Numbered from the stretch's first letter, positions 1 through 11,576 are shown. The stretch is 64,000 nucleotides of DNA from Propionibacteriales bacterium (GCA_009377795.1 WHTJ01000001.1:1-64000); one strand, 5' to 3'. Notes: generated by a model from the sequence alone, not told the origin. Program-made: numbers and translations.

Positions 1-183
1 TGGGCAGCCGACCTCTACAACCGAGCCCGCACCAGAGGACACGACCACCCCCACGCCGTGCGCATCCTCGCCCGCGCCTGGCTCTTCGTCATCTGGCACT
101 GCTGGCAAGACCACATCGCCTACGACCCCACCAAACACAACGCGCTCCAACGACTGCTCAACCCAAACCAGCAGGCGGCTTGA
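1..183 (+). mobile_element. C-terminal end of an IS110-like transposase (cut by window edge)
   Basis: Frame 1 is open from the first base to TGA at 181-183 and gives 60 residues. The segment contains HPHAVRILARAW, then VIWHCWQD and a YDPTKHNALQ tail. This resembles the C-terminus of IS110/IS1111-family DEDD transposases, which cut and join DNA without target-site duplications. The catalytic part lies outside the window. The ORF ends only a few codons before the surviving 3' part of a tadB gene, so the right end of the element should lie just after 183. Family assignment is from memory of the typical tail; another transposase class with a similar tail is possible. Confidence 0.65.
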
Positions 184-362
184 CACAGGGCTTCTCATTT
201 GTCGGCGAGGAGCTTGGTGGCGAGTACGGCGGCCTGGGCCGCGGTGAGTACATCGAGCCGCTCTACACCGATCCGATCGGCTGGGTCCTGGTCGCCGGTG
301 CGACCGTGTCCCTCCTCATAGGTGTCTTCGTGATGCGCAAGGTGATCAGGGTGGATGTGTGA
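184..362 (+). pseudogene. tadB: TadB-like pilus assembly protein, 3' remnant
   Basis: Only about the last 40-60 residues remain: an EPLYTDPIGWVL segment, one hydrophobic helix and an MRKVIRVDV end. This is the usual C-terminus of actinobacterial TadB-type type II/IV secretion F-domain proteins, inner-membrane platform proteins of the Flp/Tad pilus. The upstream part is replaced by the IS110-like transposase end, so the gene appears disrupted. The exact junction within about 184-245 cannot be set by eye. The stop TGA (360-362) overlaps the tadC start by one base, the usual tadB-tadC coupling. Confidence 0.7.
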
Positions 363-1292
363 TGAGCAACAGCACGGTGTTGACGGTTTCGCTCGGCGGT
401 CTATTCGTCGCGCTGCTCGCCGGGGTGATCGCGTTCGGCGCTCCGGCGTCGTCGCAGCGGGTGGCGGTCAACCGGTCGCTCGGGCTGGTCGGGACCTTGG
501 GCCGCCGCGAGGAGGAGAGGGCCGATCCCGGCTCGTTCTTCGACCGGGTCGTCGTACCTCTGTTGCATCGCGTCGCCGTGCTCGGTCGGCGGCTGTCCTC
601 GATGGGCTATTTCGGCTGGGTACATCGCGCCCTGGACCGGGCGGGCAACCCGCCGCGATGGAGGATCGACCGGATCTTCGGCGTCAAGGCCGCCGGACTG
701 CTGGGGCTCGGTGGCGCTCGGAATGCTGTACGGCTCGATGCTCGGTTTCGGCGGCGTCGTGGTCGTACCGCTGGCCGGCGCAGCCGTTGGCTTCTACGTG
801 CCGGATCTCCTGCTCTACAACGCCGGTGTCAAACGCCAAGACCAGATTCGCCGGTCCCTGGCCGAGGCGATGGACATGCTGACCGTCTGCGTTGAGGCCG
901 GGCTCGGCTTCGACGCCGCGCTCGCCCAGGTGGCCCGCAAGACCGACGGCCCGCTTGCCCGGGAGCTGTCCCGCGTGCTGCAGGAGATGCAGCTGGGGAC
1001 CGCCCGGCTGGAGGCCCTGCGCGCGCTGGGGGAACGCAGCACCGTGCCCGAGCTGCAGGCGTTCGTGTCGGCCATCCTGCAGTCCGACGGATTGGGCGTC
1101 CCGATCGCGGATGTCCTGCGCGAGCAGTCCCGGGAGATGCGGACCAAGCGACGGCAGCTCGCCGAGGAGAAGGCGCAGAAGATCCCGGTGAAGATCCTGT
1201 TCCCGATGCTGCTGTTCATCTTCCCGGCGCTGTTCGTCGTGGTGATCGGGCCGGGGGCGATCCAGATCTACCAGATGTTCGCCGGAGTATAG
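362..1292 (+). pseudogene. tadC: TadC-like pilus platform protein, frameshifted
   Basis: Translation starts at ATG 362 (MSNSTVLTVSLGG) and stays open in this frame through an N-terminal helix and linker to IFGVKAAGLLGL. The rest of the protein continues in the next frame from about 705: VALGMLYGSML, then the T2SSF domain with MDMLTVCVEAGLGFDAAL and a C-terminal membrane helix ending at 1292. Removing one G from the GGGG run at 703-706 restores one continuous TadC of about 309 residues. It is either a real +1 frameshift mutation or a homopolymer sequencing error. With tadB cut by an IS element, a decayed Tad locus is the simplest reading. Confidence 0.8.
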
Positions 1293-1300
1293 GTTCGGAC

Positions 1301-2170
1301 TCAGCCCTCGATGTGCGCGGTGACGAGCTCGGCGACCAGGTCGGGCCGGGTGCGCGGGAGCCAGTGGCCGGACGGCACGGTGTGGACGCGGAGGTTCGGC
1401 GCCCATTGCTCGACCTGCGTCTGCAGCGGCACGCCGACGTACCTGTCGCGGGTGGGCGCGATCACCTGGACCGGCACCGTCGTACGCCGTTCCTCCGGAC
1501 GCAGCAGACGCGGGATCATGTTCGCCCGGTAGAGCTGCACGCCGTACACGTAGTCGTCCACCGCGGCGGACGACGGCCGCGTCGAGCTCGGCCGGCGACG
1601 CCCGATCCTCGCGAGGACGATCCGTCCAACGCTGCGGAACACCAGCTCGGGAACGAACGGGATCTGGAAGAACCCGATGTACCAGGACATGCCCACCTGC
1701 TTGAGCAACTGGCGGGGGAGCGGGCCCTGGCCCCGGCCCCGGTTGCGCATGCGCAGGCGTAGGCCCGCATGGTCGAGACAGGGGCCCGAGATCGACGTGA
1801 AGGACGCGATCCGGCCGCGCAGTCGGTCGCCGGTGACGAAATGCCACCCCTGGATGGAGCCCCAGTCGTGCGCCAGCAGGTGCACGGGGCGGTCGGGGCT
1901 GGCCGCGTCGAGGACTGCCGCGCAGTCGGCCTCCAGCACGTCGAGCCGGTACGCCCTGCGCGGCCGTGGCTTGCTCGACTCCCCGGCGCCGCGGGTGTCG
2001 TAGGCCACCACGTGATAGCGGTCGCTCATCCGGTCGACGACGCCGTCCCACAGGCCCTTGTTGTCCGGGTAGCCGTGCAGGCATACCAGGGTGGGATTGG
2101 CCGGGTCGCCGGCGGTGCGTACGGCGAGGCGTACGCCGTCCGGGGCCACCACCTCGGTTGTGGCGGTCAT
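1301..2170 (-). CDS. Alpha/beta hydrolase (epoxide hydrolase/dehalogenase-like)
   Basis: 289 residues. The oxyanion-region motif HGYPDN (about residues 33-38) and the nucleophile elbow AHDWGS, in which Asp replaces the usual Ser, point to the epoxide hydrolase/haloalkane dehalogenase branch of the alpha/beta hydrolase fold. The C-terminal SGHWLPRTRPD supplies the expected catalytic His. There is no signal peptide, so it is probably cytosolic. ATG at 2170 overlaps the stop of the upstream enoyl-reductase-like gene by 4 bp (ATGA), so the two are translationally coupled and probably co-functional in modifying a hydrophobic substrate. The substrate cannot be inferred. Confidence 0.85.
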   Translation of the reverse strand: MTATTEVVAPDGVRLAVRTAGDPANPTLVCLHGYPDNKGLWDGVVDRMSDRYHVVAYDTRGAGESSKPRPRRAYRLDVLEADCAAVLDAASPDRPVHLLAHDWGSIQGWHFVTGDRLRGRIASFTSISGPCLDHAGLRLRMRNRGRGQGPLPRQLLKQVGMSWYIGFFQIPFVPELVFRSVGRIVLARIGRRRPSSTRPSSAAVDDYVYGVQLYRANMIPRLLRPEERRTTVPVQVIAPTRDRYVGVPLQTQVEQWAPNLRVHTVPSGHWLPRTRPDLVAELVTAHIEG

Positions 2171-3375
2171 GTTCTGCGTCCGATCGGCGTCGTACGTTCG
2201 GCGCCCTCGAGGACCCGGAACCCGATGCCGGCGGCCCGCAGGCGCCGGATGAGCGCGTCGCCCATCGCGGCCGCGGTGGTGACCTGGCCGGACGACTCCG
2301 GGAGGTCGTCGAACGCCAGGCAGAGCGCGGACTCGGCGAGCATCTTCGCGGTCTCGGTGTAGCCCGGGTCCCCTCCGGCCACCTCGGTGACCACGCGCTC
2401 ACCGCCGCCCTCGCCGACGAAGCGGACCGTGAACCAGGACCTCGCCCGCTTCTCCTCGCTCGGCCCCGCGCCCGGTGCGCGACGGTTCAGCAGCCGGCGC
2501 CGGATCGGCGGCACCTGTGCCGCCACCAGCACGGCGGCGAGCCCGGACCCGAGGCCGGCGACCGTCGTCAGACGCCGGACGGCGGCGTACTGGCGATACG
2601 TGAAGTCCGGGCCGTACACCTCGAGCGCGGCCGCGGAGCGGGCCACGATCTGCGGGTCCAGCGTCGGAAGCGGGATCGCCCACGCCCCCAGGTCGCGCCG
2701 CCGGCCTGGCCGGCCGCTCACGGCGCGGACCCGGCGACCGTCCGGCAGGGGCTCGACCCGTCGCCTTTCCTTGTGTGCTTGGACATTCTGCCGCGGCCGG
2801 GAGAAGCCCGTGACCGCGCTCTGGAAGGTGCCGCCGGAGACGTCTCCGCGAGCGCGCATGAACGCGTCGAGCCGGATGGGTACGCCGCGGGGGAGCGCCC
2901 GTACGGTGAACAGCCCGCCCAGGTCGTACGGGATCGACTCGAACCCGCACGCGTGCACGAGCCGCGCTCCGGTCTGCGTGGCCCGCTCGTGGTGCCGGAG
3001 GTACGTCCGGTCGACGAACTCGGGCTCGCCGGTGAGGTCGACGTAGTCGGTGCCGTGCTCGGCGCATGCGGCCACTACCGGCTCGCCGTAGCGGACGTAC
3101 GGCCCGACCGTCGTGATGACGACCCGGGTCGCGGCCGCCATCGCGGACATCGAGTCCGGGTTTGTGACGTCGGCGTACAACAACGGCAGCTCGGCGCACG
3201 CCGGGTTGATCGCCGCCAGCCGCCGGCGTACGGCCTCGAGCCTTCCCTGGTGGCGACCGGCAAGGGCGAGCCGCGCCCCGGCCGCCGCGTGCCGTGCGAG
3301 GTACTCGGCGGTGAGCCCGCCGGTGAACCCGGTCGCGCCGAACAGGACGACGTCATGCGTTCGGCCGTCGGTCAT
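2167..3375 (-). CDS. Saccharopine-dehydrogenase-like / trans-acting enoyl reductase family protein
   Basis: 402 residues from ATG 3375, chosen because AGGAG lies 6 nt upstream and the preceding in-frame codons look non-coding. The N-terminal Rossmann motif VVLFGATGFTGGLTAEYLA, followed by the LAGRHQGRLEAV strand-helix and TVGPYVRYGEPVV, is characteristic of the family that includes mycobacterial trans-acting enoyl reductases (Rv2449c/Rv2953 type), NADP-dependent enzymes acting on polyketide or lipid chains. It forms an operon with the alpha/beta hydrolase (4-bp overlap). No polyketide synthase is in the window, so the partner is unknown; a generic saccharopine dehydrogenase-like oxidoreductase is the safer name. 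Confidence 0.8.
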   Translation of the reverse strand: MTDGRTHDVVLFGATGFTGGLTAEYLARHAAAGARLALAGRHQGRLEAVRRRLAAINPACAELPLLYADVTNPDSMSAMAAATRVVITTVGPYVRYGEPVVAACAEHGTDYVDLTGEPEFVDRTYLRHHERATQTGARLVHACGFESIPYDLGGLFTVRALPRGVPIRLDAFMRARGDVSGGTFQSAVTGFSRPRQNVQAHKERRRVEPLPDGRRVRAVSGRPGRRRDLGAWAIPLPTLDPQIVARSAAALEVYGPDFTYRQYAAVRRLTTVAGLGSGLAAVLVAAQVPPIRRRLLNRRAPGAGPSEEKRARSWFTVRFVGEGGGERVVTEVAGGDPGYTETAKMLAESALCLAFDDLPESSGQVTTAAAMGDALIRRLRAAGIGFRVLEGAERTTPIGRRT

Positions 3376-3429
3376 CACGACTCCTCGACTCGGGCGACGG
3401 TTCGGGCGCGGCCCAACCAGGGTCCGCAC

Positions 3430-3435
3430 AGTCTA
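3430..3435 (-). promoter_or_regulatory. Putative -10 element for the enoyl reductase-hydrolase operon
   Basis: On the minus strand TAGACT matches TANNNT and would place a start site near 3423, giving a leader of about 48 nt with the AGGAG site before ATG 3375. No convincing -35 was found. Confidence 0.35.
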
Positions 3436-3439
3436 GGCA

Positions 3440-3483
3440 CCTCGGAGAATTCTGCGAGTACAAGCAACGAGAATCCTCCGAGG
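3440..3483. terminator. Hairpin between the MFS gene and the enoyl reductase gene
   Basis: The inverted repeat CCTCGGAGAATTCT (3440-3453) and AGAATCCTCCGAGG (3470-3483) has 14-bp arms with one mismatch and a 16-nt loop. It lies just after the MFS stop (3511, minus strand) and upstream of the next gene on the same strand. There is no U-run, so it is either a GC-type terminator or an mRNA 3' stabiliser. Confidence 0.5.
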
Positions 3484-3510
3484 CTCGCTCGCCCGCAGCG
3501 CGTCGTCGGA

Positions 3511-4776
3511 TCAGTCGTCCGCGAAGATCTCGGTGGGCGCCTGACGCTGGTCGGTGGGTGCTTCAAGCCTGTCGGGTTCCTGCAGGGTGCGCAGGAGGAA
3601 CCAGCCGACGGCGGGTAGTGCGATCAGGGGTGCGAGGCCGGTCTGCAAGGAGGTGGCGTCGGCGACGGCGCCGATGATCGGGCTGGCGATGCCACCGATG
3701 CTGATGGTCAGGCCCAGGGTGACGCCGCTGGCGGTGCCCACGTGTCGCGGCAGGTAGTCCTGGCCGAGGGTGATGTGCAGGGAGAAGGGCACGTACAGGC
3801 CGGCCGAGGTGAGCGCGACGAACACGAAGAGCGGCGGACCGGGAACGAAGACCACGCCGGCCACGGCGAGGACGGTCAGGGCGTACGACCACCGGACCAC
3901 GGGGAGGCGGCCGAAGCGGGTGGCCAGTCTTCCCCCGGCCACGGTGCCGACCGCGCCGCCGAGGTAGAGGATGAACAGCGCGACGGTGCCGGAGACGTCC
4001 CCTCCGCCGGTGCGTTGACGCACGTACAGGGAGATGAACGCGCTCAGGCCGACGAAGACGATGGAACGGAACACGATGGCACCGGACAGTTTCATGAAGG
4101 CGGCCCAGTCGTCCTGGACGGCGGCGTGGTTCGGACGGGCGGCCGCGGTCGCTGTGGCGGGCTTCGTGATTCCTCGCAGTGCGGCCACGCACAGTGCTGC
4201 GCCGGCGAGGGCGGGGACGACCAGCAGTGGGGAGGCGTGCAGGCCGCCGGTGGCGATGACGGCGGAGACCATCAGGGGTGCGGCGGCGAATCCGAGGTTG
4301 CCGCCGAGGGAGAACCAGCCCATCGCGGTGTGGCTGCCGCGGCTGGCCGCCCGCGCCGCGCGGGCGGCCTCCGGGTGGTAGGCGGCGACGCCGACCCCGG
4401 ACGCCGCGACGACCGCCAGGGTGAATGCGTAGGAGCCGCTGACGCCGGCGAGGGCGACGCCGACCCCGCCCACCAGGGTGCTGGTCGGCAACAGCCACGG
4501 CATGGGCCACCTGTCGGTCAGTGCCCCGAACAGCGGCTGCACCACCGAGGACAGCACGGTGGCGGCCAGGACGATGCCGGCGGCGGCGGCGTAGGAGTAG
4601 GCCCGCTCGGCGACGAAGAACGGCACCAGCGCGGCCACCGCGCCTTGGTAGATGTCCACGCAGGCATGCCCCAGGGACAGCAGCGTGATCGGGCCGGGGC
4701 GGCGCGAGGTCCGGTCGGTCGGCACCGGGTCATCGTCGCCGCGGCACCACCGGGCGTGCTTCCGATAAACTGCCAT
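3511..4776 (-). CDS. MFS transporter, fosmidomycin-resistance-like
   Basis: About 421 residues with 12 predicted membrane spans. The N-terminal GHACVDIYQGAVAALVPFF fits the Fsr/fosmidomycin-resistance type of MFS exporter, with a Gly-Asp-type loop (ALTDRWPMPW) after TM2. It likely exports a small drug or metabolite. The start is uncertain: ATG 4776 (MAVYRKHARW) leaves 3 bp to the divergent AraC-type regulator, and GTG 4725 is an alternative. The AraC neighbour is the natural candidate regulator. The C-terminal tail after the last helix (PTDQRQAPTEIFADD) is charged and probably cytosolic. Confidence 0.85.
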   Translation of the reverse strand: MAVYRKHARWCRGDDDPVPTDRTSRRPGPITLLSLGHACVDIYQGAVAALVPFFVAERAYSYAAAAGIVLAATVLSSVVQPLFGALTDRWPMPWLLPTSTLVGGVGVALAGVSGSYAFTLAVVAASGVGVAAYHPEAARAARAASRGSHTAMGWFSLGGNLGFAAAPLMVSAVIATGGLHASPLLVVPALAGAALCVAALRGITKPATATAAARPNHAAVQDDWAAFMKLSGAIVFRSIVFVGLSAFISLYVRQRTGGGDVSGTVALFILYLGGAVGTVAGGRLATRFGRLPVVRWSYALTVLAVAGVVFVPGPPLFVFVALTSAGLYVPFSLHITLGQDYLPRHVGTASGVTLGLTISIGGIASPIIGAVADATSLQTGLAPLIALPAVGWFLLRTLQEPDRLEAPTDQRQAPTEIFADD

Positions 4777-4790
4777 ATCATGCCGGATAT
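4766..4790 (+). promoter_or_regulatory. Divergent promoter/operator between the MFS and AraC genes
   Basis: TAAACT (4766-4771) fits a -10 element for the rightward gene, with 8 nt before its ATG 4780, so the mRNA is probably leaderless. ATATC (4775-4779) and GATAT (4786-4790) form a short inverted repeat over both start codons, a possible AraC-type site. Confidence 0.4.
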
Positions 4791-5526
4791 CCGCCACACT
4801 CCCGAGGCGCCCACCCGCACCCAGCCGCTGGCACCGGGAGAACGCATCGACGCGCACCGCCACGACGACCACCAGATCATCTACGCGGGCTCCGGCGTCC
4901 TGGCCCTCACCACCGACGCTGGCACCTGGTTCGCCCCCGGCACCCGCGCCATCTGGGTGCCCGCCGGATGCGTCCACGCCCACCGCGCACACGGCCACCT
5001 CGACCTGCACCTGGTCGGCCTGCCCGCCGACACCAACCCACTGGGCCTGAACTCCCCGAACGTCCTGGCCGTCAGCCCCCTGCTGCGCGAACTGATCCTC
5101 GCCTACACCCACAGGCCCGGCGACGACACCCCCGAGCGGCAACGCCTGCGCGCCGTCCTCCTCGACCAGCTACGCGCCTCCCCGCAACAGCCAGTCCAGC
5201 TGCCCACTCCCGCCGACCCTCGCCTCACGGTCGTCTGCGACCTGTTGCACCGTGACCCCGCCGACCCGCGCACCCTGGCTCAACTGGGCAGGGCCACCGG
5301 AGCCGGCGAGCGAACCCTCAGCCGCCTCTTTCGCCGCGACCTGGGCATGACCTTCCCGCAGTGGCGCACCCAGCTACGCCTGTACCACGCCCTGCGCATG
5401 CTGGCCGACGACACACCGGTGACCACCGTCGCCCATCGCTGCGGCTGGTCGTCCACCAGCGCCTTCATCGACGTCTTCCGCCGGGCCTTCGGCTACACAC
5501 CCGGCACCCACAACCGACGACCCTGA
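4780..5526 (+). CDS. AraC-family transcriptional regulator
   Basis: 248 residues. The N-terminal cupin sensor (HRHDDHQIIYAGSGVLAL, then WFAPGTRAIWVPAG) is followed by two C-terminal helix-turn-helix units: LAQLGRATGAGERTLSRLFR and VTTVAHRCGWSSTSAFIDVFRR, ending in the typical FGYTPGTHNRR. This is the standard layout of small cupin-AraC regulators that control an adjacent exporter. It is divergent from the MFS gene with starts only 3 bp apart, so one bound regulator would affect both promoters. A leaderless start at ATG 4780 is favoured by the -10 spacing. Confidence 0.9.
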   Translation: MPDIRHTPEAPTRTQPLAPGERIDAHRHDDHQIIYAGSGVLALTTDAGTWFAPGTRAIWVPAGCVHAHRAHGHLDLHLVGLPADTNPLGLNSPNVLAVSPLLRELILAYTHRPGDDTPERQRLRAVLLDQLRASPQQPVQLPTPADPRLTVVCDLLHRDPADPRTLAQLGRATGAGERTLSRLFRRDLGMTFPQWRTQLRLYHALRMLADDTPVTTVAHRCGWSSTSAFIDVFRRAFGYTPGTHNRRP

Positions 5527-5616
5527 ACCATTCGTGCCCGGACTTCCGCCCGCTCTCGGCCGACCGCCGGGAGTGGCGGCTTTCGACCGCCGACCGGCTG
5601 TGGCAGCATCGCGCGG

Positions 5617-8799
<3,183 letters not shown>

Positions 8800-8811
8800 G
8801 GGGTACGCCGC

Positions 8812-8817
8812 TATCGT
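8812..8817 (+). promoter_or_regulatory. -10 element of carbonic anhydrase gene (leaderless)
   Basis: TATCGT ends 6 nt before GTG 8824. This is the spacing of leaderless actinobacterial transcripts, and no Shine-Dalgarno lies before the GTG. Confidence 0.5.
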
Positions 8818-8823
8818 TGCCCG

Positions 8824-9429
8824 GTGACCGATCGGCCCGCCTCTCCCTCGCACGCACTCGCGGAACTGCTGGCCGGCAACCACCGATTCGTCAGCGGCGA
8901 CCGGATCCACCCGAACCAGGACGCCGAGCGCCGGACCGCCCTGGCGGATGCGCAGAACCCGTTCGCGGTCGTCCTGGGCTGCTCCGACTCGCGGCTCGCC
9001 GCCGAGATCATCTTCGACCGCGGACTCGGTGACCTGTTCGTCGTACGCACCGCCGGGCACGTCGTCAGCCCGGAGGTGCTGGGCAGCATCGAGTACGCCG
9101 TCACGGTGCTGCACACGCCGCTCGTCGTCGTCCTCGGCCACGACTCGTGCGGTGCCGTGCGGGCGACTCGCGAGGCGGTTTCCGGCGACGCCTCGCCGGC
9201 GGGGCACCTGCGTTCGGTCGTGGACGCGGTCGCGCCGAGCGTCCGGGTCGCCGCCGAGCGGCGGATCGAAGACGTCGACGGGATCGTCGACGTCCACATC
9301 GGGAGGACCGTCGAGCTGCTGCGGTCGCGTTCGGACGTGATCGGGGCGGCGGTCGACTCGGGGAACTGCGCGGTGGTCGGCATGTACTACCGGCTGAGCG
9401 CCGGCCGGGTCCGCATCGTCGGCGAGTAA
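8824..9429 (+). CDS. Beta-carbonic anhydrase
   Basis: 201 residues. The zinc ligands of the beta class are present: GCSDSR (Cys and the Asp-Arg dyad) and GHDSCGAV (His and Cys). The ALAELLAGNHRFVSGD N-terminus is typical of actinobacterial cytosolic enzymes. It interconverts CO2 and bicarbonate, supplying bicarbonate to carboxylases and helping pH balance. It is probably expressed as a leaderless mRNA from its own -10 element. It sits between the EndoQ-helicase and ArsR genes with no evident operon partner. Confidence 0.93.
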   Translation: MTDRPASPSHALAELLAGNHRFVSGDRIHPNQDAERRTALADAQNPFAVVLGCSDSRLAAEIIFDRGLGDLFVVRTAGHVVSPEVLGSIEYAVTVLHTPLVVVLGHDSCGAVRATREAVSGDASPAGHLRSVVDAVAPSVRVAAERRIEDVDGIVDVHIGRTVELLRSRSDVIGAAVDSGNCAVVGMYYRLSAGRVRIVGE

Positions 9430-9438
9430 GCTTCAGAC

Positions 9439-9456
9439 TTGACTTATATAAGTCAA
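9439..9456. promoter_or_regulatory. 18-bp perfect palindrome, probable ArsR operator
   Basis: TTGACTTATATAAGTCAA reads the same on both strands and ends 18 nt before the ArsR-family start at 9475. A TATAAG element inside it (9447-9452) could be the -10, so binding would block the promoter. Size and position fit autoregulation by a winged-helix ArsR dimer. Confidence 0.65.
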
Positions 9457-9474
9457 CGCTGAAAGACTCGCCGC

Positions 9475-9870
9475 ATGCACGCGCTCGATGTTCTGGGCGA
9501 CCCGGTGCGCCGCCGGATCCTGGAGCTGCTCGCCGAGGGTGAGCACGCGGCCGGCGAGATCGGCTCCGTGGTCCAGGGCGAGTTCGGGATCTCCCAGCCG
9601 GCGGTGTCCCAGCACCTGCGCGTGCTCCGAGACAACGGGTTCGCGCAGGTACGCGCCGAGGGCACCCGCCGGCTCTACGCCGTCGACCCGACGGCGTTGC
9701 GCGAGGTGGACCTGTGGCTGGAGCGCTATCGGCGGTTCTGGACCCAGCGGCTCGACGCTCTCGGCACAGAGCTGGCGCGCGGCAGGCGACAACGCCGTAC
9801 GACGGAAGGGAAGTCCGATGACCGACACCACAAACCTGATCGAGCAGACCGAACGCGAGATCGGCAGTAA
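9475..9870 (+). CDS. ArsR-family winged-helix repressor
   Basis: 131 residues. The core starts MHALDVLGDPVRRRILELLAEGEHAAGEI and has the recognition helix ISQPAVSQHLRVLRDNGFAQV and wing AEGTRRLYAVDP, typical of the ArsR subgroup that lacks metal-binding Cys and is paired with SRPBCC proteins. The 3' 53 bp overlap the next gene in another frame, so the last basic residues may be tolerated extension. It likely represses the two-gene unit through the palindrome at 9439-9456. Confidence 0.9.
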   Translation: MHALDVLGDPVRRRILELLAEGEHAAGEIGSVVQGEFGISQPAVSQHLRVLRDNGFAQVRAEGTRRLYAVDPTALREVDLWLERYRRFWTQRLDALGTELARGRRQRRTTEGKSDDRHHKPDRADRTRDRQ

Positions 9871-10393
9871 GCAGATCGCCGCGGGCGAGGCCCGCACCGC
9901 CGTCCTGCGGCGGCGTTACCCCGCGTCCATCGACGACGTCTGGGACGCCTGCACCGATCCCGAACGGCTCCGCAGGTGGTTTCTGAGGGTCACCGGAGAT
10001 CTTCGGCTCGGCGGGACGTTCAGTTTCGAGGGCAACGCCAGTGGCGAGATCGTACGCTGCGAGCCGCCGCGCCTGCTGGCGGTCACCTGGGTGTACGGCG
10101 ACCACCCGGTCGACGAGGTGGAGCTGCGGCTTTCGCCTGGTGAGGAAGGCGAAACCGTGCTCGAACTCGAACACGCCACGGTGTCCGATACGACCGAGTT
10201 CGAGGGACAGCTGTACGACGCCGTCTTCGGAGTCGGGACCGGGTGGGACCCGGCCCTGTGGGCCCTGGATCTCTACCTGCGCGACGAGCTGCCCGAGGAC
10301 CTGGCCGAGAGATGGCGGTCCGGCGACTTCCCGCCGGAGGTCGAGGACTTCTTCAGTCGATCCGCCGAGGCGTGGACGCGCGTTCTCGGGTGA
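9818..10393 (+). CDS. SRPBCC (AHA1-like) domain protein
   Basis: 191 residues from ATG 9818, which is preceded by GGAAGGGAAG. The START/Bet v1-type fold is indicated by VLRRRYPASIDDVWDACTDP, RLRRWFLRVTGDLRLGGTF and CEPPRLLAVTWVY, the usual AHA1/CalC pattern. These proteins bind small hydrophobic ligands, and many pair with ArsR regulators as here. The gene overlaps the regulator by 53 bp and, tail to tail, overlaps the 3' end of nhaA by 41 bp. The molecular function is unknown. Confidence 0.85.
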   Translation: MTDTTNLIEQTEREIGSKQIAAGEARTAVLRRRYPASIDDVWDACTDPERLRRWFLRVTGDLRLGGTFSFEGNASGEIVRCEPPRLLAVTWVYGDHPVDEVELRLSPGEEGETVLELEHATVSDTTEFEGQLYDAVFGVGTGWDPALWALDLYLRDELPEDLAERWRSGDFPPEVEDFFSRSAEAWTRVLG

Positions 10394-11576
10394 GCCGCAG
10401 CAGGCCGGCGCCGACGGCAGCGGCGAGCGCCGAGCCGGTCAGGATGCCCACCTTGGCCTGGCCGATCAGTGCCGGGTCGTCGAACGCCAGACCGGTGATG
10501 AACAGCGAGACGGTGAAGCCGATTCCAGCGAGTGTCGCGAGCCCCCACACCACCCGTCCCGGAACGTCGGCGGGCAGGGAGACCAGGCCGAGCCGCCGGG
10601 CCGCGAAGACGGCGGCCCCGATGCCGACCGTCTTGCCGACCAGGAGGCCGACGACCACCGCCCATACCGGCCGGCTGCTCAGTGCGTCGACGACCACGCC
10701 GCCGCGCAGGTCGACCCCCGCGTTGGCGAGGGCGAACAGCGGCACCACCACGAAAGCGGCGACCGGGTGCACGTAGTGCTCGAGGTCCTCCAGCACTCGC
10801 CTGCCGTTCACCGGGCTCGCGGGCGTGAGCAGTCCGAGGGCCACGCCCGCGATCGTCGCGTGCACACCCGAGTGGAACATCGCGTACCAGACGAGGACCC
10901 CGACCACGACGTACGCCGCCACCCAGGTGGTCCCGGCGCGCCGCATCACGACCACGAGCGCCAGCCCGCCGAGCGCGGCCGCCAGCCAGCCGAACGACAG
11001 GGCCCCGCTGTACGCGATGGCGATCACCACCACCGCGATGATGTCGTCCACGATGGCCACGGACAGCAGGAACAACCTCGCGCCGGCGGGGATCCACCTG
11101 CCCAGCACCGCGAGCACGCCGATCGCGAACGCGATGTCGGTCGCCATCGGGATGCCCCATCCGGAGGCCGCGGGGGTACCTCCGGCGATCCCGAGATACA
11201 GCGCCGCGGGTACAACGACCCCACCCACGGCCGCGACCACCGGCAGCGCCGCCGCTCGCGGTTCACGGAGCTCGCCGACGGCCAGCTCGCGCTTGATCTC
11301 CAGCCCCACCAGGAAGAAGAACAACACCATCGCGGCGTCGTTGACCCAGTGCTGGAGGTCGTCGCTGATCGCCGCCGGTCCGCTGCCGATGGTCAGCGAG
11401 GCGTGCCACAGCCGCTCGTACAGATCGCCGGCCGGGCTGTTGACCCAGACCAGCGCCACGACCGTCGCGACGAGCAGCACCACGCCGCCGACCGCCTCGT
11501 CGTGCAGGAACTCCGGCAGCGGACGCCGGGCACGGCGGGACGGGGCGTCGTCGGTCGGAGCGTGCACAGACGGCAT
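10353..11576 (-). CDS. nhaA: Na+/H+ antiporter NhaA
   Basis: 407 residues from ATG 11576. NhaA hallmarks are present: FFFLVGLEIKRELAVGEL (TM2-TM3), GWGIPMATDIAFAIGVLA (TM4 assembly with the ion-path Asp), VAIVDDIIAVVVIA (the paired Asp residues of TM5) and the TM10-11 stretch GKTVGIG. It exchanges Na+ or Li+ for protons across the cytoplasmic membrane and supports pH and salt tolerance. The 3' end overlaps the convergent SRPBCC gene. The GNAT gene lies 29 bp upstream on the same strand, so co-transcription is possible. Confidence 0.94.
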   Translation of the reverse strand: MPSVHAPTDDAPSRRARRPLPEFLHDEAVGGVVLLVATVVALVWVNSPAGDLYERLWHASLTIGSGPAAISDDLQHWVNDAAMVLFFFLVGLEIKRELAVGELREPRAAALPVVAAVGGVVVPAALYLGIAGGTPAASGWGIPMATDIAFAIGVLAVLGRWIPAGARLFLLSVAIVDDIIAVVVIAIAYSGALSFGWLAAALGGLALVVVMRRAGTTWVAAYVVVGVLVWYAMFHSGVHATIAGVALGLLTPASPVNGRRVLEDLEHYVHPVAAFVVVPLFALANAGVDLRGGVVVDALSSRPVWAVVVGLLVGKTVGIGAAVFAARRLGLVSLPADVPGRVVWGLATLAGIGFTVSLFITGLAFDDPALIGQAKVGILTGSALAAAVGAGLLRLTRERASTPRRID

